From assembly GCA_023475715.1 (NCBI GenBank), contig JAMCVO010000223.1, positions 1 to 26,913 on the forward strand: DNA of 26,913 nucleotides, given 5' to 3'. The notes under the pieces are model-generated. The model had not been told where the DNA came from. It saw nothing but the letters and a program-made list of their open reading frames with translations, and made no database searches. Positions 15,477-24,495 of this stretch are shown here, one piece after another (the stretch's first letter is position 1; every line of letters begins with the position of its first letter). Position numbers and translations under genes: made by a program. This DNA is from Actinomycetota bacterium (GTDB lineage Bacteria; Actinomycetota; Humimicrobiia; Humimicrobiales; Humimicrobiaceae).

Positions 15477-16568
15477 ATGAAAAAAGTAATGTTACTATTA
15501 TTAATTGTAATTTTTGCAGCATCGATGCTTTTTGTTGGCATTGGCTGCAAAACTGGGCAGGTAACAGAAACTACTGCTGTAGAAACTACTGCAGCTGAAA
15601 CAACTGCTGCGGAAACGACGGTAGCTGAAACAACTGCTGCAGAAACTACAGCGGCACAAAAAATAAAGATGGCAATTGGAACAGTTTCCTGGAAGACAGA
15701 TGGAAGCTGGGGCCAGAGCATGGAAGAGGCTTCAAAGTATATCCAGGACAAATATCCGAATGTTGAAGTAAATTTCACCGATGCAATACCATTTGGTGAT
15801 ATTAATAAATATCTTGAGCTTCAGTGTCAGAATGGAGTAAAATTAATTTTTCTTGATTCGAATTCAACCTGGTTTACTGCCTTGGAAGAGATTGCTCCGA
15901 AATATCCTGATACATGGTTTGTTACCGGCGGTGGAGGCCTGGAAGACAACAAGAAACTCGCAAATAATGTAACCGTATATATGGTTTCACAGGAAGAAGG
16001 CGAATTCCTTGCAGGAATCGCAACAGCAATGATGACCAAATCTAAAAAGATAGGCTTTGTTTCTGCTTTTGACTATCCTGCAATTGTTGCAAATATGAAA
16101 GCATGGGAACAGGGCGCACTTTATGTTGACCCGAGTATCAAGCTTTCTTATGCATGGACCGGTGTATGGGGAGATGCTGAAAAACATTATGAAACAGTTA
16201 AGGCTGTTCTAGATAAAGGTGTAGATGTACTAAACCATGATCTTGACTCCCTGGGTTTTCTTAAGGCAGCACAGGAGAAAAAAACATGGATAATCGGAGC
16301 CCACCGTGATCAGTCTGATTTAGATCCAGCATTATTCCTCACAAGTGCTCTCATTTTGCATAATCAAATGGCGGAACTTTCATTACAGAAATTTATGGAT
16401 GGAACAATTTCAAAGGAAGGCGGTAAATTTGGTCTAAAAGATGGTTATGATACTCTTGCTCCGTTGACAAATGTTCCTGATGAAGTCGTAACTAAAGTTG
16501 AAGAAGCCAAAGAGAAAATAATCAGTGGCGAGATTAAAGTAGAGCTTGTTTTTGCTGTTGAAAAGTAA
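15477..16568 (+). CDS. BMP family substrate-binding lipoprotein (nucleoside-type ABC importer)
   Basis: Membrane-anchored receptor of 363 residues. A basic start and hydrophobic segment lead to the lipobox VGIGC, so Cys24 is the lipid anchor. A linker with six ETTAA-like repeats (residues 31-60) precedes the binding domain. The BMP/PnrA pattern is visible: SWGQSMEEASKYIQDKYP, GGGGLEDNKKLANNVTVYM, SQEEGEFLAGIATAMMTKSKKIGFVSAF, and DVLNHDLDSLG. BMP receptors typically bind purine or other nucleosides, but some take riboflavin or sugars. Upstream AAAGGGA supports the ATG. It is the first of four importer genes and is followed by a strong hairpin, consistent with a higher yield of receptor than transporter. 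Confidence 0.92.
   Translation: MKKVMLLLLIVIFAASMLFVGIGCKTGQVTETTAVETTAAETTAAETTVAETTAAETTAAQKIKMAIGTVSWKTDGSWGQSMEEASKYIQDKYPNVEVNFTDAIPFGDINKYLELQCQNGVKLIFLDSNSTWFTALEEIAPKYPDTWFVTGGGGLEDNKKLANNVTVYMVSQEEGEFLAGIATAMMTKSKKIGFVSAFDYPAIVANMKAWEQGALYVDPSIKLSYAWTGVWGDAEKHYETVKAVLDKGVDVLNHDLDSLGFLKAAQEKKTWIIGAHRDQSDLDPALFLTSALILHNQMAELSLQKFMDGTISKEGGKFGLKDGYDTLAPLTNVPDEVVTKVEEAKEKIISGEIKVELVFAVEK
15567..15656 (+). repeat. Six 15-bp in-frame repeats encoding ETTAA units
   Basis: Units begin at 15567, 15582, 15597, 15612, 15627 and 15642 and encode ETTAV, ETTAA, ETTAA, ETTVA, ETTAA and ETTAA. Third positions vary between units, so this is an old or selected repeat rather than a fresh slip. It forms a flexible Thr/Ala/Glu spacer between lipid anchor and binding domain. 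Confidence 0.9.
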
Positions 16569-16630
16569 ATAGAATTTTCTGTATCAAGAGATACACCTAT
16601 AAATTTGACTTAATTTATCAGAGGGATGAA

Positions 16631-16661
16631 TGCAGGTAAGCCTCTTGGAGGCTTACCTGCA
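16631..16661 (+). promoter_or_regulatory. Strong 14-bp hairpin between lipoprotein and ATPase genes
   Basis: TGCAGGTAAGCCTC (16631-16644) and GAGGCTTACCTGCA (16648-16661) pair perfectly around a TTG loop. On the plus strand it is followed by A-rich, not T-rich, sequence, so it is not a standard terminator in that direction. Similar hairpins after binding-protein genes stabilise that part of the message and lower expression of the membrane genes. Confidence 0.8.
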
Positions 16662-16697
16662 ATTAAAAAAACTGTATTTTAGCAGGAAAAATTCTTT

Positions 16698-18239
16698 ATG
16701 GAACCAGTCCTAAGAATGGAAAACATCACCAAAAAATTTGGTGATCTAATTGCAAACAATCGAATTAACCTTGATCTGTATTGCGGAGAAATTTTATGCC
16801 TGCTTGGTGAAAACGGGGCAGGTAAAACCACCCTGATGAATATACTATATGGAATGTGGCAGCCTGACGAAGGCAGCATTTATTTAATGAATAAATTAGT
16901 TTATTTGAGATCTCCCAGGGATGCAATTAGAAAAAAGATTGGTATGGTTTCACAGCATTTCAGTTTAATACCTACAATAACAGTGCATGAAAATATTACC
17001 ATTGGAAATATTCCAACAATTAACTCAACTCCGTTTCTGGACGCGAGGAAATCAAAAGAAAAATCAAAAGAACTGGCTGAAAGCTGCGGCTTTGGCATAA
17101 ACATTGATTCAAATGTTGAATTACTTTCAGTAGGTGAGCAGCAAAGAGTAGAAATATTAAAAGCTCTGTATCAAGGTGCAGAAATATTAATACTTGACGA
17201 ACCAACTGCTGTTTTAACATCACAGGAATCAGAAGAACTTTTTAAAATAATCAGAATTATGACCAAACAAAATAAGTCAGTAATTTTTATAACACACAAG
17301 ATGAAGGAAGCTTTAAACTGCGACAGGATAATTGCTTTAAGGTCGGGCAAGGTTGTTTTTGAGAAAAAAGTGTCTGATGTAAGTATTGAAAAATTAACTG
17401 AGGCAATGTTCGGAAAGAGTTCCGATGTATCAGGGCAATATAAAAAAGAAATTAAAGAAGCCAATCCTGTACTGGAATTGAAAAATATTAATGCAAAAGA
17501 TGAAAGAGGCCTTAGCGTTTTAAAGGATATTTCTTTTTGTATACATGAGGGGGAAATATTCGGAGTTGCAGGTGTAGCAGGAAATGGCCAAAGAGAGCTG
17601 GCTGAAGTTATTGCAGGTTTATATAAAAATACGGAAGGCAGGATTTATTTTAAAGGCAAAGATTTTACAAATTATTCAACAAAAGCCCGCAGGAAAAATG
17701 GAATTGCGCATATTCCGGAGGAAAGGCATAAGAATGGCGTGGTGGTTGATCTGCCTATATATCTTAATTTGATTCTTAGCATGGAAGATAGAAGACCATT
17801 TTCAAATAAATCAATTTTAAATTATTCAGAGATTTTAAAATTTACAAAAGCTATGGAAAAAGACTTTGAGATAAAGATGTCAGGAAGCAGTATGCTTGTG
17901 AGATATCTTTCAGGAGGAAATATGCAGAAACTGATACTTGCCAGGGAATTTTCCACTTCTCCTGAACTTATAATTGCATCGCAGCCTACAAGAGGTCTTG
18001 ATATCAAAACAACGAATTTTGTCAGAGAAAAATTAATAGAAGAAAGAAATAACGGTAAAGCAATTTTGCTTATTTCCTACGATCTTGACGAAATATTTGC
18101 ATTATCTGATAAAATCGGAGTTATTTTTGAAGGATCTATGACAATAATTGATATGAAAAATACCAAAAGAAGAGAAATTGAAAAAATGATGCTGGGTATT
18201 AAAATCATAGAAAATGAAACAAAGGCGATTAATGGATAG
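16698..18239 (+). CDS. ABC importer ATP-binding protein, two domains (NupO/YufO type)
   Basis: Cytoplasmic motor of a nucleoside-type importer, 513 residues with two ABC domains in tandem. Domain 1 is complete: Walker A GENGAGKTT (37-45), Q86, signature LSVGEQQ (143-149), Walker B ILILDEPT (163-170) and switch H200. Domain 2 (from about 258) has a degenerate Walker A GVAGNGQRE, signature LSGGNMQ (405-411) and LIIASQPTRGLD in place of a Walker B Glu. This asymmetry is normal for sugar and nucleoside importers of this class. The ATG at 16698 follows only a distant AGGA, so translation may be modest. The end overlaps the next gene by 8 bases from its likely start. Confidence 0.95.
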   Translation: MEPVLRMENITKKFGDLIANNRINLDLYCGEILCLLGENGAGKTTLMNILYGMWQPDEGSIYLMNKLVYLRSPRDAIRKKIGMVSQHFSLIPTITVHENITIGNIPTINSTPFLDARKSKEKSKELAESCGFGINIDSNVELLSVGEQQRVEILKALYQGAEILILDEPTAVLTSQESEELFKIIRIMTKQNKSVIFITHKMKEALNCDRIIALRSGKVVFEKKVSDVSIEKLTEAMFGKSSDVSGQYKKEIKEANPVLELKNINAKDERGLSVLKDISFCIHEGEIFGVAGVAGNGQRELAEVIAGLYKNTEGRIYFKGKDFTNYSTKARRKNGIAHIPEERHKNGVVVDLPIYLNLILSMEDRRPFSNKSILNYSEILKFTKAMEKDFEIKMSGSSMLVRYLSGGNMQKLILAREFSTSPELIIASQPTRGLDIKTTNFVREKLIEERNNGKAILLISYDLDEIFALSDKIGVIFEGSMTIIDMKNTKRREIEKMMLGIKIIENETKAING

Positions 18240-19287
18240 TGCAGGAAAAGAAAACATAATACTTGGCAGAGCTATTTCCTTGATTGTTGCTTTTATAATT
18301 GCATTTACACTTACTTCCATAGTTGTTTATTTTTCAGGTTTTAATGTTTTGAAGGTTTTCTGGATTGCTCTTACAGGAGGTTTTGGCAGCATTGAGAAAA
18401 TAAGTTTGTCTTTAAATGAAGCAGCTCCGCTACTATTCTGCACCCTTGCTTATATAGTAGCTTTTAAGAGTGGAGTTTGGAATATAGGTGCCGAAGGACA
18501 ACTTTTTGTAGGTGCAATCGGAGCTGCACTTGCAGGAATTTATATACAGGGTATTTCAAAGTTGCTGCATATTATAATAATAATTACCGCGGGGTTTGTT
18601 TTCGGGGCCTTCTGGGGTTTTATTCCGGGGATTTTAAAATCAAAATTCAAGACAAATGAAATCATTACCTCACTTCTTATGAATTTTATAGGTGTCTGGC
18701 TGGTTTCTTACATAGTAAGATTCCCTCTTCAAGACCCGGATTCGTTTATTGCAGTAACGCAAAAAATTCAAAACTCGGCAAGATTGCCTCTGATAATAAC
18801 CAGAACATCCATGCATATTGGAATCATAATCGGAGCAACCATCGCAATAATAGTCTGGTTTATATTTCAATATACTGTGTTTGGCTATAGGCTAAAAATA
18901 ACGGGGACAAATCCACTGACTGCCCGTTTTGGTGGAATTGCAGTTGATAAAATGATTGTGATTACCATGATTATAAGCGGTGGTATTGCAGGTCTTGCCG
19001 GCACTGTTCAGGTAACAGGAGTACATTTTCTTTTGGCTGAATTTATTTCACCTGCACATTATGGTTTTTTTGCAATTCCTCTGGTGTTTATAACAAGACT
19101 AAATCCTTTTGCAGCCATAGTTGCCAGTATTTTTTTTGGAGGGCTATTAACAGGCAGCAAGCTTGTACAGATGACTGTTGGAATAGATCCAAACGTTATA
19201 ACAATCTTTGTTTCTCTAATAATGCTTTCTTTAATGTTGGATCAATTTATTGAAAAGAGGATTTTAAAATTATTTAAAAAAGTTTGA
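18232..19287 (+). CDS. ABC importer permease, BPD_transp_2 family (NupP/YufP type)
   Basis: Integral membrane subunit of 351 residues with many hydrophobic segments. The family segment VWNIGAEGQLFVGAIGAALAG is near residue 85, and the C-terminal half has GTNPLTARFGGI and TMIISGGIAGLAG. I place the start at the ATG at 18232 because AAAGG lies seven bases before it; an in-frame ATG at 18214 is possible but lacks a site. The start lies inside the end of the ATPase gene, so the two are translationally coupled. It pairs with the permease at 19351. Confidence 0.93.
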   Translation: MDSAGKENIILGRAISLIVAFIIAFTLTSIVVYFSGFNVLKVFWIALTGGFGSIEKISLSLNEAAPLLFCTLAYIVAFKSGVWNIGAEGQLFVGAIGAALAGIYIQGISKLLHIIIIITAGFVFGAFWGFIPGILKSKFKTNEIITSLLMNFIGVWLVSYIVRFPLQDPDSFIAVTQKIQNSARLPLIITRTSMHIGIIIGATIAIIVWFIFQYTVFGYRLKITGTNPLTARFGGIAVDKMIVITMIISGGIAGLAGTVQVTGVHFLLAEFISPAHYGFFAIPLVFITRLNPFAAIVASIFFGGLLTGSKLVQMTVGIDPNVITIFVSLIMLSLMLDQFIEKRILKLFKKV

Positions 19288-19350
19288 AAGATATTTTTTA
19301 TTTTGAATTTGAATATTGGTACTAAAAAATTATGAATCGTAGAGGGTAAA

Positions 19351-20274
19351 ATGGAATTGATGTTATTAATTTTTGCAGCCATGTTCAGAATGAGTTTTAC
19401 TCTTTTTGTCCCAGCTCTGGGTGAGTCTATTTCTCAAAGGGCAGGTGTTTATAATGTCGCAGCAGAAGGTTACATGCTTTTTGGTGCTCTGGGAGCATAT
19501 CTTACAACAGCTTTTACACATAATGCATGGATTGGGGTTTTTGCAGGTATTTTAAGCGGAATGTTCTTAAGTCTGGTCCATGCATATTTTTCAATAAATA
19601 TTAAAGCCAATCAGTTTGTTTCGGGTATGGCGCTCTGGCTATTCAGTATGGGATTTACATCATATATTTTCAGAACAATTAAAATACCCGGGGTTAGTAT
19701 CAATGGGTTTAATCCTCTTAATATTCCTTATTTAACAAATCTGCCATATATCGGAAAAATTATTTTTAATGAAAGCGGTTTATTCTATATAGGGCTTCTT
19801 TTAATTCTGATATTTTATCTGTTACTTTATAAAACCAGATTAGGTCTTATGATCAGATCCACCGGAGAGAATCCGTATGCAGTTGACATGGCCGGGTATA
19901 GTGTCTACAGGATCAGATATACCGCCGTGCTTATTTGCGGAGCGATGTCCGGACTGGGAGGGGCATATCTTCCTCTAGTTATTTTACATAATTTTAATGA
20001 GAATATGACAGCGGGAAGAGGTTTTATAGCACTTTGCATAGTAATTCTAGGAAGATGGAATCCAGTGGGTGTATTTTTAGGTTCAATATTGTTTGCTGCA
20101 GTGGATGCCTTACAGATGCAGATGCAGGTTGCAGGCAGTAGAATTCCATACCCTTTGCTTTTAATGTTGCCTTATGTGATAACAATTATTGTTCTGGTTG
20201 GATTTGGTCCGGTAATGAAAAAAGCTGCAGCACCTAAAAAACTCGCAGTACCATATGAAAAAGGTGAGGAATAA
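19351..20274 (+). CDS. ABC importer permease, BPD_transp_2 family (NupQ/YufQ type)
   Basis: Second membrane subunit, 307 residues, with about eight hydrophobic segments. The typical early segment GESISQRAGVYNVAAEGYML and the later STGENPYAVDMAGYS and ICGAMSGLGGAYLPL are present. GAGGG precedes the ATG. A short basic tail with PKKLAVPYEKGEE ends the protein. With the lipoprotein, ATPase and first permease it completes the importer. Confidence 0.93.
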   Translation: MELMLLIFAAMFRMSFTLFVPALGESISQRAGVYNVAAEGYMLFGALGAYLTTAFTHNAWIGVFAGILSGMFLSLVHAYFSINIKANQFVSGMALWLFSMGFTSYIFRTIKIPGVSINGFNPLNIPYLTNLPYIGKIIFNESGLFYIGLLLILIFYLLLYKTRLGLMIRSTGENPYAVDMAGYSVYRIRYTAVLICGAMSGLGGAYLPLVILHNFNENMTAGRGFIALCIVILGRWNPVGVFLGSILFAAVDALQMQMQVAGSRIPYPLLLMLPYVITIIVLVGFGPVMKKAAAPKKLAVPYEKGEE

Positions 20275-20337
20275 TGGAAAAATGATTGTGATTAATGTAT
20301 ATATTTTAATAAAAGTAACTGGTTAAAGGAGAAGAAA

Positions 20338-21768
20338 ATGAAGTTTTACACTTTACTTGCAGAATCCGAAGTGGCAGCTATTAATGATTCCGCTTTGGAG
20401 GTTCTTGAGCAAACAGGTTTTTCAGTAAGAGACAGGGAAGCGCTTGAAATTTTTAAAAAAGCCGGTGCGGAAATTGATGAAAAAAAAGAAATTACAAAAA
20501 TACCCAGAGAAATTGTATTAAATGCAATTGAAACTATGCCAAAAAAACTGACACTTTATGGGAAAAAATCTTCAAGAGTTAATCTGGGAGAAGGAAATGT
20601 TTATTTTATGAACGGTTATGGATCTGTTAACGTATTTGACTGGCAAACCAGAACAAGAAGGCCAAACACCAAAAAGGATCTCGAGAACTTTTGCAGAGTC
20701 ATGGATAAAATGGAAAACGATTCGGTTTATTACAATGAAGTAACTCCACAGGAAATTGATGCAAGTGTTCTTGACAGACATAATGCACAGGTGGTGCTTG
20801 AATTTAATGAAAAGCCCTCATTTTTGGAGATTTATTCGGTAGAAGGTGCAAGGGACATATTCAGGATGATAGAAGCAATCAGTGGTCCAGGATGGAAATC
20901 AAAACCTATTTGTGCATTTCAACTCTGTGGAATAACACCCCTTTTACTGGATAACTTAAGGGCTCAGCTTTTGATGGAAGTAGCAAGAATTGGCATGCCA
21001 GTCATATTTGGAACACTGCCTCAGGTATGCGGAACGTCACCAGCGACTCTTGCAGGGACTGTTGTGGTGCAGACAGCGGAAACTCTGGGAGCATTGACTC
21101 TTACCCAGTTGATAAATCCTGGAGTTCCATTTATTCTGAATAACTTTGCTGCCGCAATGGATCAAAAATATGGTATTTTTGCTTCAGGTGGTCCCGAGAT
21201 GTCTTTGATGCAGGGTGCAACAGCACAAATTTGCAGATTTTATGGGATGCCTCAAATAGGAACGTCTGGCTCTACAGAGTCAAACTTTTTTGACATTCAG
21301 GCAGGATATGAGAAATCCATGTCTACCCTTTTTGCAGCACTTGCCGGAGTAGAACTTATTCATGGTGCCGTGTCCGGGTGGGTTCAGAGCGTTCTCTCTC
21401 ATAGTCTTGCTGCAGTTGTTGTTTCAAATGAAATATGCGGATATGTGAAAAGGGTACTTGAAGGTGTGAAAGTAAATAAAGACACGCTGGCTGTCGATGT
21501 TATTAAAGATATCGGTCCGGGGGGCAATTTTTTAATGCATCCTCATACCATGAAATATTTTAGATCAGAGATATGGGAACCCAAAATAGCAAGAAGGCTG
21601 ACCCCGTCAGAATGGGAAAACCAGGGGATGAAGGGTGTAATGGATTATGCACAGGAGCAAGTTGACAGAATTCTTTCAGAAGATCCTGTTTCCTATATTT
21701 CTGCTGATGCTAAAAGCGAAATTGCAGAAATAGTTGAAAAAGCTGATAAAGATTATGCAAAAAAATAA
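20338..21768 (+). CDS. MttB family (trimethylamine/betaine-type) methyltransferase, non-pyrrolysine
   Basis: Predicted cytoplasmic enzyme that moves a methyl group from a quaternary or tertiary amine to a corrinoid protein; 476 residues. Family segments are PATLAGTVVVQTAETLGAL (235-253) and GTSGSTESNFFDIQAGYEKS (308-327). No in-frame TAG interrupts the gene, so it lacks pyrrolysine and belongs with the non-Pyl group that includes MtgB (glycine betaine), MtpB (proline betaine), MtcB (carnitine) and MtyB. Its substrate is therefore open. AAAGGAG precedes the ATG. No MttC-type corrinoid protein or RamA-type activator is in the window, so those must lie elsewhere. Its place directly after the importer links methyl removal to the imported compound. 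Confidence 0.93.
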   Translation: MKFYTLLAESEVAAINDSALEVLEQTGFSVRDREALEIFKKAGAEIDEKKEITKIPREIVLNAIETMPKKLTLYGKKSSRVNLGEGNVYFMNGYGSVNVFDWQTRTRRPNTKKDLENFCRVMDKMENDSVYYNEVTPQEIDASVLDRHNAQVVLEFNEKPSFLEIYSVEGARDIFRMIEAISGPGWKSKPICAFQLCGITPLLLDNLRAQLLMEVARIGMPVIFGTLPQVCGTSPATLAGTVVVQTAETLGALTLTQLINPGVPFILNNFAAAMDQKYGIFASGGPEMSLMQGATAQICRFYGMPQIGTSGSTESNFFDIQAGYEKSMSTLFAALAGVELIHGAVSGWVQSVLSHSLAAVVVSNEICGYVKRVLEGVKVNKDTLAVDVIKDIGPGGNFLMHPHTMKYFRSEIWEPKIARRLTPSEWENQGMKGVMDYAQEQVDRILSEDPVSYISADAKSEIAEIVEKADKDYAKK

Positions 21769-21853
21769 TTCCTTAAAAATAGCAGTTAACAAAAACATAC
21801 CTGACCTTAAGTGTCGGGAAAACAAATAATATAAAAAGTTGGGAGTGAAAAAG

Positions 21854-23020
21854 TTGTCAAGAAAAATGACATCACGCGAGAGGGTTCTGACTGCGATAGC
21901 GCATAAAGAACCTGACAGAATTCCTGTTGACTTTGGAGGGACAAACTGTTCCACGATACACAGTATTGCACATAGAAACCTGATGGAACTTATGGGGTTT
22001 AAACATTTTGAAGAAGAGATGTATGATATAATTCAGCAGGTTGTCCGCCCCGATCAAAGGCTTTTAAAAATATTTGGAGCAGATACCTATTTAATACTTC
22101 CAGGATTTTCTGATGATTTTAGTTTGGAAATAACGAGTGACAGGAGCTACAGTTATCTTACTGATGAATGGGGTGCAAAGTATAGGAAACCGCATAAAGG
22201 GTTTTTTTATGATTTTTATTCAAACCCACTTGCAGAAACTACGCAGGAACAATTTAAAAAATTTAAGTTTCCAGACCCCCGAAATAAAGGAAGAACAAAA
22301 AATCTTAATAAGCAGGCTAAAAATATTTTTGAGAATACTGAATATGCTTTAATAATGTCAGATGGAATCTGGGGAATGCTGCAGCACTCTGCATTACTTT
22401 TAGGTTTTTATAGATTATACGAAACTCTGGCAAGTGATCAAATTCTGATAACTTCGATATTGGACAGACTGCTTGAATATGAAATGGGCTATTGGGAATC
22501 TGTTTTTAATGAAGTAAGAGGATATATACAAATAGTTCACATATCAGACGATCTTGGAGGACAGTTTGGCCCAAATATCAATCCTTTAACTTACAGGAAA
22601 ATTATAAAACCCTACCATAAAAGGCTGATAGATTTTATCAGAAAAAAAGCTGATGTAAAGATTCTTTTTCATTCATGTGGGTCTATTTATGAATTTATTC
22701 CTGATTTTATTGATATGGGCATAGACATATTGAACCCTGTTCAGGTTTCTGCGGCAAATATGGATTCAGCAAAATTAAAAAAAGAGTTTGGCCGGGATAT
22801 TACATTCTGGGGTGGCGGAATTGACACACAGAAAGTTCTACCCTTCGGAACTCCTGAAGAAGTCAGGGAGGAGGTTAAAAAAAGAATTGCTGATTTTGCA
22901 CCGGGAGGAGGATTTGTTTTTACAACAGTTCATAATATACAGGCCAACATTCCTGCAATTAATATCAGGACAATGTTTGAAACTGCGATGGAATCAGGCA
23001 ATTATCCAATTAATATTTAA
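21854..23020 (+). CDS. UroD-family methyltransferase-like protein
   Basis: A TIM-barrel protein of the uroporphyrinogen decarboxylase superfamily, which includes the corrinoid methyltransferases MtaA and MtbA. I place the start at TTG 21854 because GGGAG (21841-21845) lies eight bases before it; this gives 388 residues, longer than MtaA-type proteins. Opening MTSRERVLTAIAHKEPDRIPVDFGG is typical. The zinc motif HxC is present as H273-S-C275 (LFHSCGS), followed by DMGIDILNPVQVSAANM. The late Cys that gives MtbA its third zinc ligand is not seen; TTVHNIQANIP, with H360, is in that region. True heme-pathway UroD is unlikely. It probably handles methyl groups with the adjacent MttB protein. Confidence 0.88.
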   Translation: MSRKMTSRERVLTAIAHKEPDRIPVDFGGTNCSTIHSIAHRNLMELMGFKHFEEEMYDIIQQVVRPDQRLLKIFGADTYLILPGFSDDFSLEITSDRSYSYLTDEWGAKYRKPHKGFFYDFYSNPLAETTQEQFKKFKFPDPRNKGRTKNLNKQAKNIFENTEYALIMSDGIWGMLQHSALLLGFYRLYETLASDQILITSILDRLLEYEMGYWESVFNEVRGYIQIVHISDDLGGQFGPNINPLTYRKIIKPYHKRLIDFIRKKADVKILFHSCGSIYEFIPDFIDMGIDILNPVQVSAANMDSAKLKKEFGRDITFWGGGIDTQKVLPFGTPEEVREEVKKRIADFAPGGGFVFTTVHNIQANIPAINIRTMFETAMESGNYPINI

Positions 23021-23044
23021 TTAAACTACAGATAAAAATCTTTT

Positions 23045-23087
23045 AAAAAATAGAGGAGAAAATTATTTTCTTCTCCTCTATTTTTTT
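23045..23087. terminator. Bidirectional intrinsic terminator between the converging operons
   Basis: AAAAAATAGAGGAGAA (23045-23060) pairs with TTCTCCTCTATTTTTT (23071-23086) around a 10-base loop, and both sides end in A/T runs. It therefore works for the plus-strand island ending at 23020 and for the minus-strand Liv operon ending at 23141. Confidence 0.93.
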
Positions 23088-23140
23088 ATTAAGTTTTATT
23101 TAATTTCTTCCAGGTTCAATATCGGCATGCTTTTGATTTT

Positions 23141-24379
23141 CTACTGCAGCCATGACGGAAGAATAAACTGCCAATCTGGTAAGAAATTATTATGACTTGC
23201 TGCCATTACTAATTTACCGTCTTGTACCTGATAATATGGCATTGGCAATGAATCTGCACCAATTTTTGGCATGTTGGAAGCACTGCCTCTGTAGTCATAT
23301 GTTCCACTTATTCCCTGATATGGATTATTCAGTATATAGTCTTTAATAGCCTTGTGGTCATCAGCATTACCAACTTTTTCAGCAGCATTGGCCCACATCA
23401 AAACTGCATCATAGACATAACCTGAAAGACTGCCCGGATCTACACCAAATTTTTCTTTGTATTTTGCAGACCATTTATTACCTGCTTCATTTGGCAGTGC
23501 CATAGCACCTGTCCAACCCATAATTCCGTTGGCATCAGCGCCTAAAAGCTCACCAAATGGAGGAAGAGCTACAATCCAACCCATGTCTATTATAGATTTT
23601 GTCGGATCCTGCTTGAATTGCTCCATAAATGCTTTAAGATCTCCAAAATCTTCATGGCTTATTATAATCATGGCAGGTTCCTGGCTCAATCCTCTGATTT
23701 TTGTCAGAATCGGGGTCCATTCTCTTGTTCCGTATGGGACAATTTCATCAACAACTACATTCCAGCCCATTTCTTTTGCTTTTGCTCTGTAACCATCAAT
23801 AACACCGATATTCCATCCAAAATCTCCGGCTATCAGAACTATATCCTTATTTGGGAATTCATAAGGGAGTTTAGTATCGTTTTCAAAGGCTACCGGTGAA
23901 TATGCACCACCTTCTTCGATCATGTTGAAACAGTTTGTATATTTACCAGGATTGTCAATTAAAAGTTTTGTAACTTCAGTAAAAGCATCTCCATGGAAAA
24001 ATAATGGCTCATAATTTCCAAATGCCTCTATATCCGGACCAAGTCCAGCATAGCCTGTAACGGAGAAAGAAACCCTGTCTCTACTTACCAGTGTATCAGC
24101 AGCTGCTATAACTTTTTCTACTTCCAGGTATTCAATATCAAATACATCAATTTCAAATTGTCTTCCAAGAACTCCACCGTTAGCATTTACATCACTTATT
24201 CCGAGTTCAATACCCTGTTTTCCATAAAGACCGTCATTTGCTAACGGACCAGTTATCGGAAGGGGAGCACCCACTTTAATAGGTTTCTTTGAGGCTGTTG
24301 TACATCCGGTTATCGTAAGTGTCGTTATAATAACAGCTATGATGATGACCATAAAAACAATATAAAAATACTTTTTCAT
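23141..24379 (-). CDS. Liv-type ABC importer substrate-binding lipoprotein
   Basis: Receptor of the branched-chain amino acid / amide / urea class, 412 residues. A hydrophobic signal leads to the lipobox TITGC at Cys26. The type I periplasmic fold shows as IKVGAPLPITGPLANDGLYGK, GGVLGRQFEI and a C-terminal GYVYDAVLMWANAAEKV. The region around YEPLFFHGDAF and HEDFGD is not the usual LivJ pocket, so the ligand may not be leucine-like. AAGGAGGTG immediately upstream of the ATG at 24379 is the strongest ribosome binding site on this strand. It is last in the operon, after a 116-base AT-rich gap that could carry its own promoter. Confidence 0.92.
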   Translation of the reverse strand: MKKYFYIVFMVIIIAVIITTLTITGCTTASKKPIKVGAPLPITGPLANDGLYGKQGIELGISDVNANGGVLGRQFEIDVFDIEYLEVEKVIAAADTLVSRDRVSFSVTGYAGLGPDIEAFGNYEPLFFHGDAFTEVTKLLIDNPGKYTNCFNMIEEGGAYSPVAFENDTKLPYEFPNKDIVLIAGDFGWNIGVIDGYRAKAKEMGWNVVVDEIVPYGTREWTPILTKIRGLSQEPAMIIISHEDFGDLKAFMEQFKQDPTKSIIDMGWIVALPPFGELLGADANGIMGWTGAMALPNEAGNKWSAKYKEKFGVDPGSLSGYVYDAVLMWANAAEKVGNADDHKAIKDYILNNPYQGISGTYDYRGSASNMPKIGADSLPMPYYQVQDGKLVMAASHNNFLPDWQFILPSWLQ

Positions 24380-24495
24380 TATTTCACCTCCTTTCCAATT
24401 TTAGAATTTTTTATTTTTTATTAATTATAATTTATACTAAATTTTTGAAAATAATTTTTTCTTCAACTCTTTTTCATGATTTAAAAATTTACATT

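Noticed and set aside
15452..15778. Minus-strand frame rich in AVVS repeats
   Set aside because: It is the mirror of the ETTAA repeats in the lipoprotein gene.
16631..16661. Rho-independent terminator ending an operon
   Set aside because: No T run follows on the plus strand and importer genes continue directly.
20338..21768. Pyrrolysine-containing trimethylamine methyltransferase
   Set aside because: The gene is full length with no in-frame amber codon, so it belongs to the non-Pyl MttB group.
21854..23020. Heme-pathway uroporphyrinogen decarboxylase
   Set aside because: It has the HxC motif of methyltransferases, sits beside mttB, and no heme genes are nearby.
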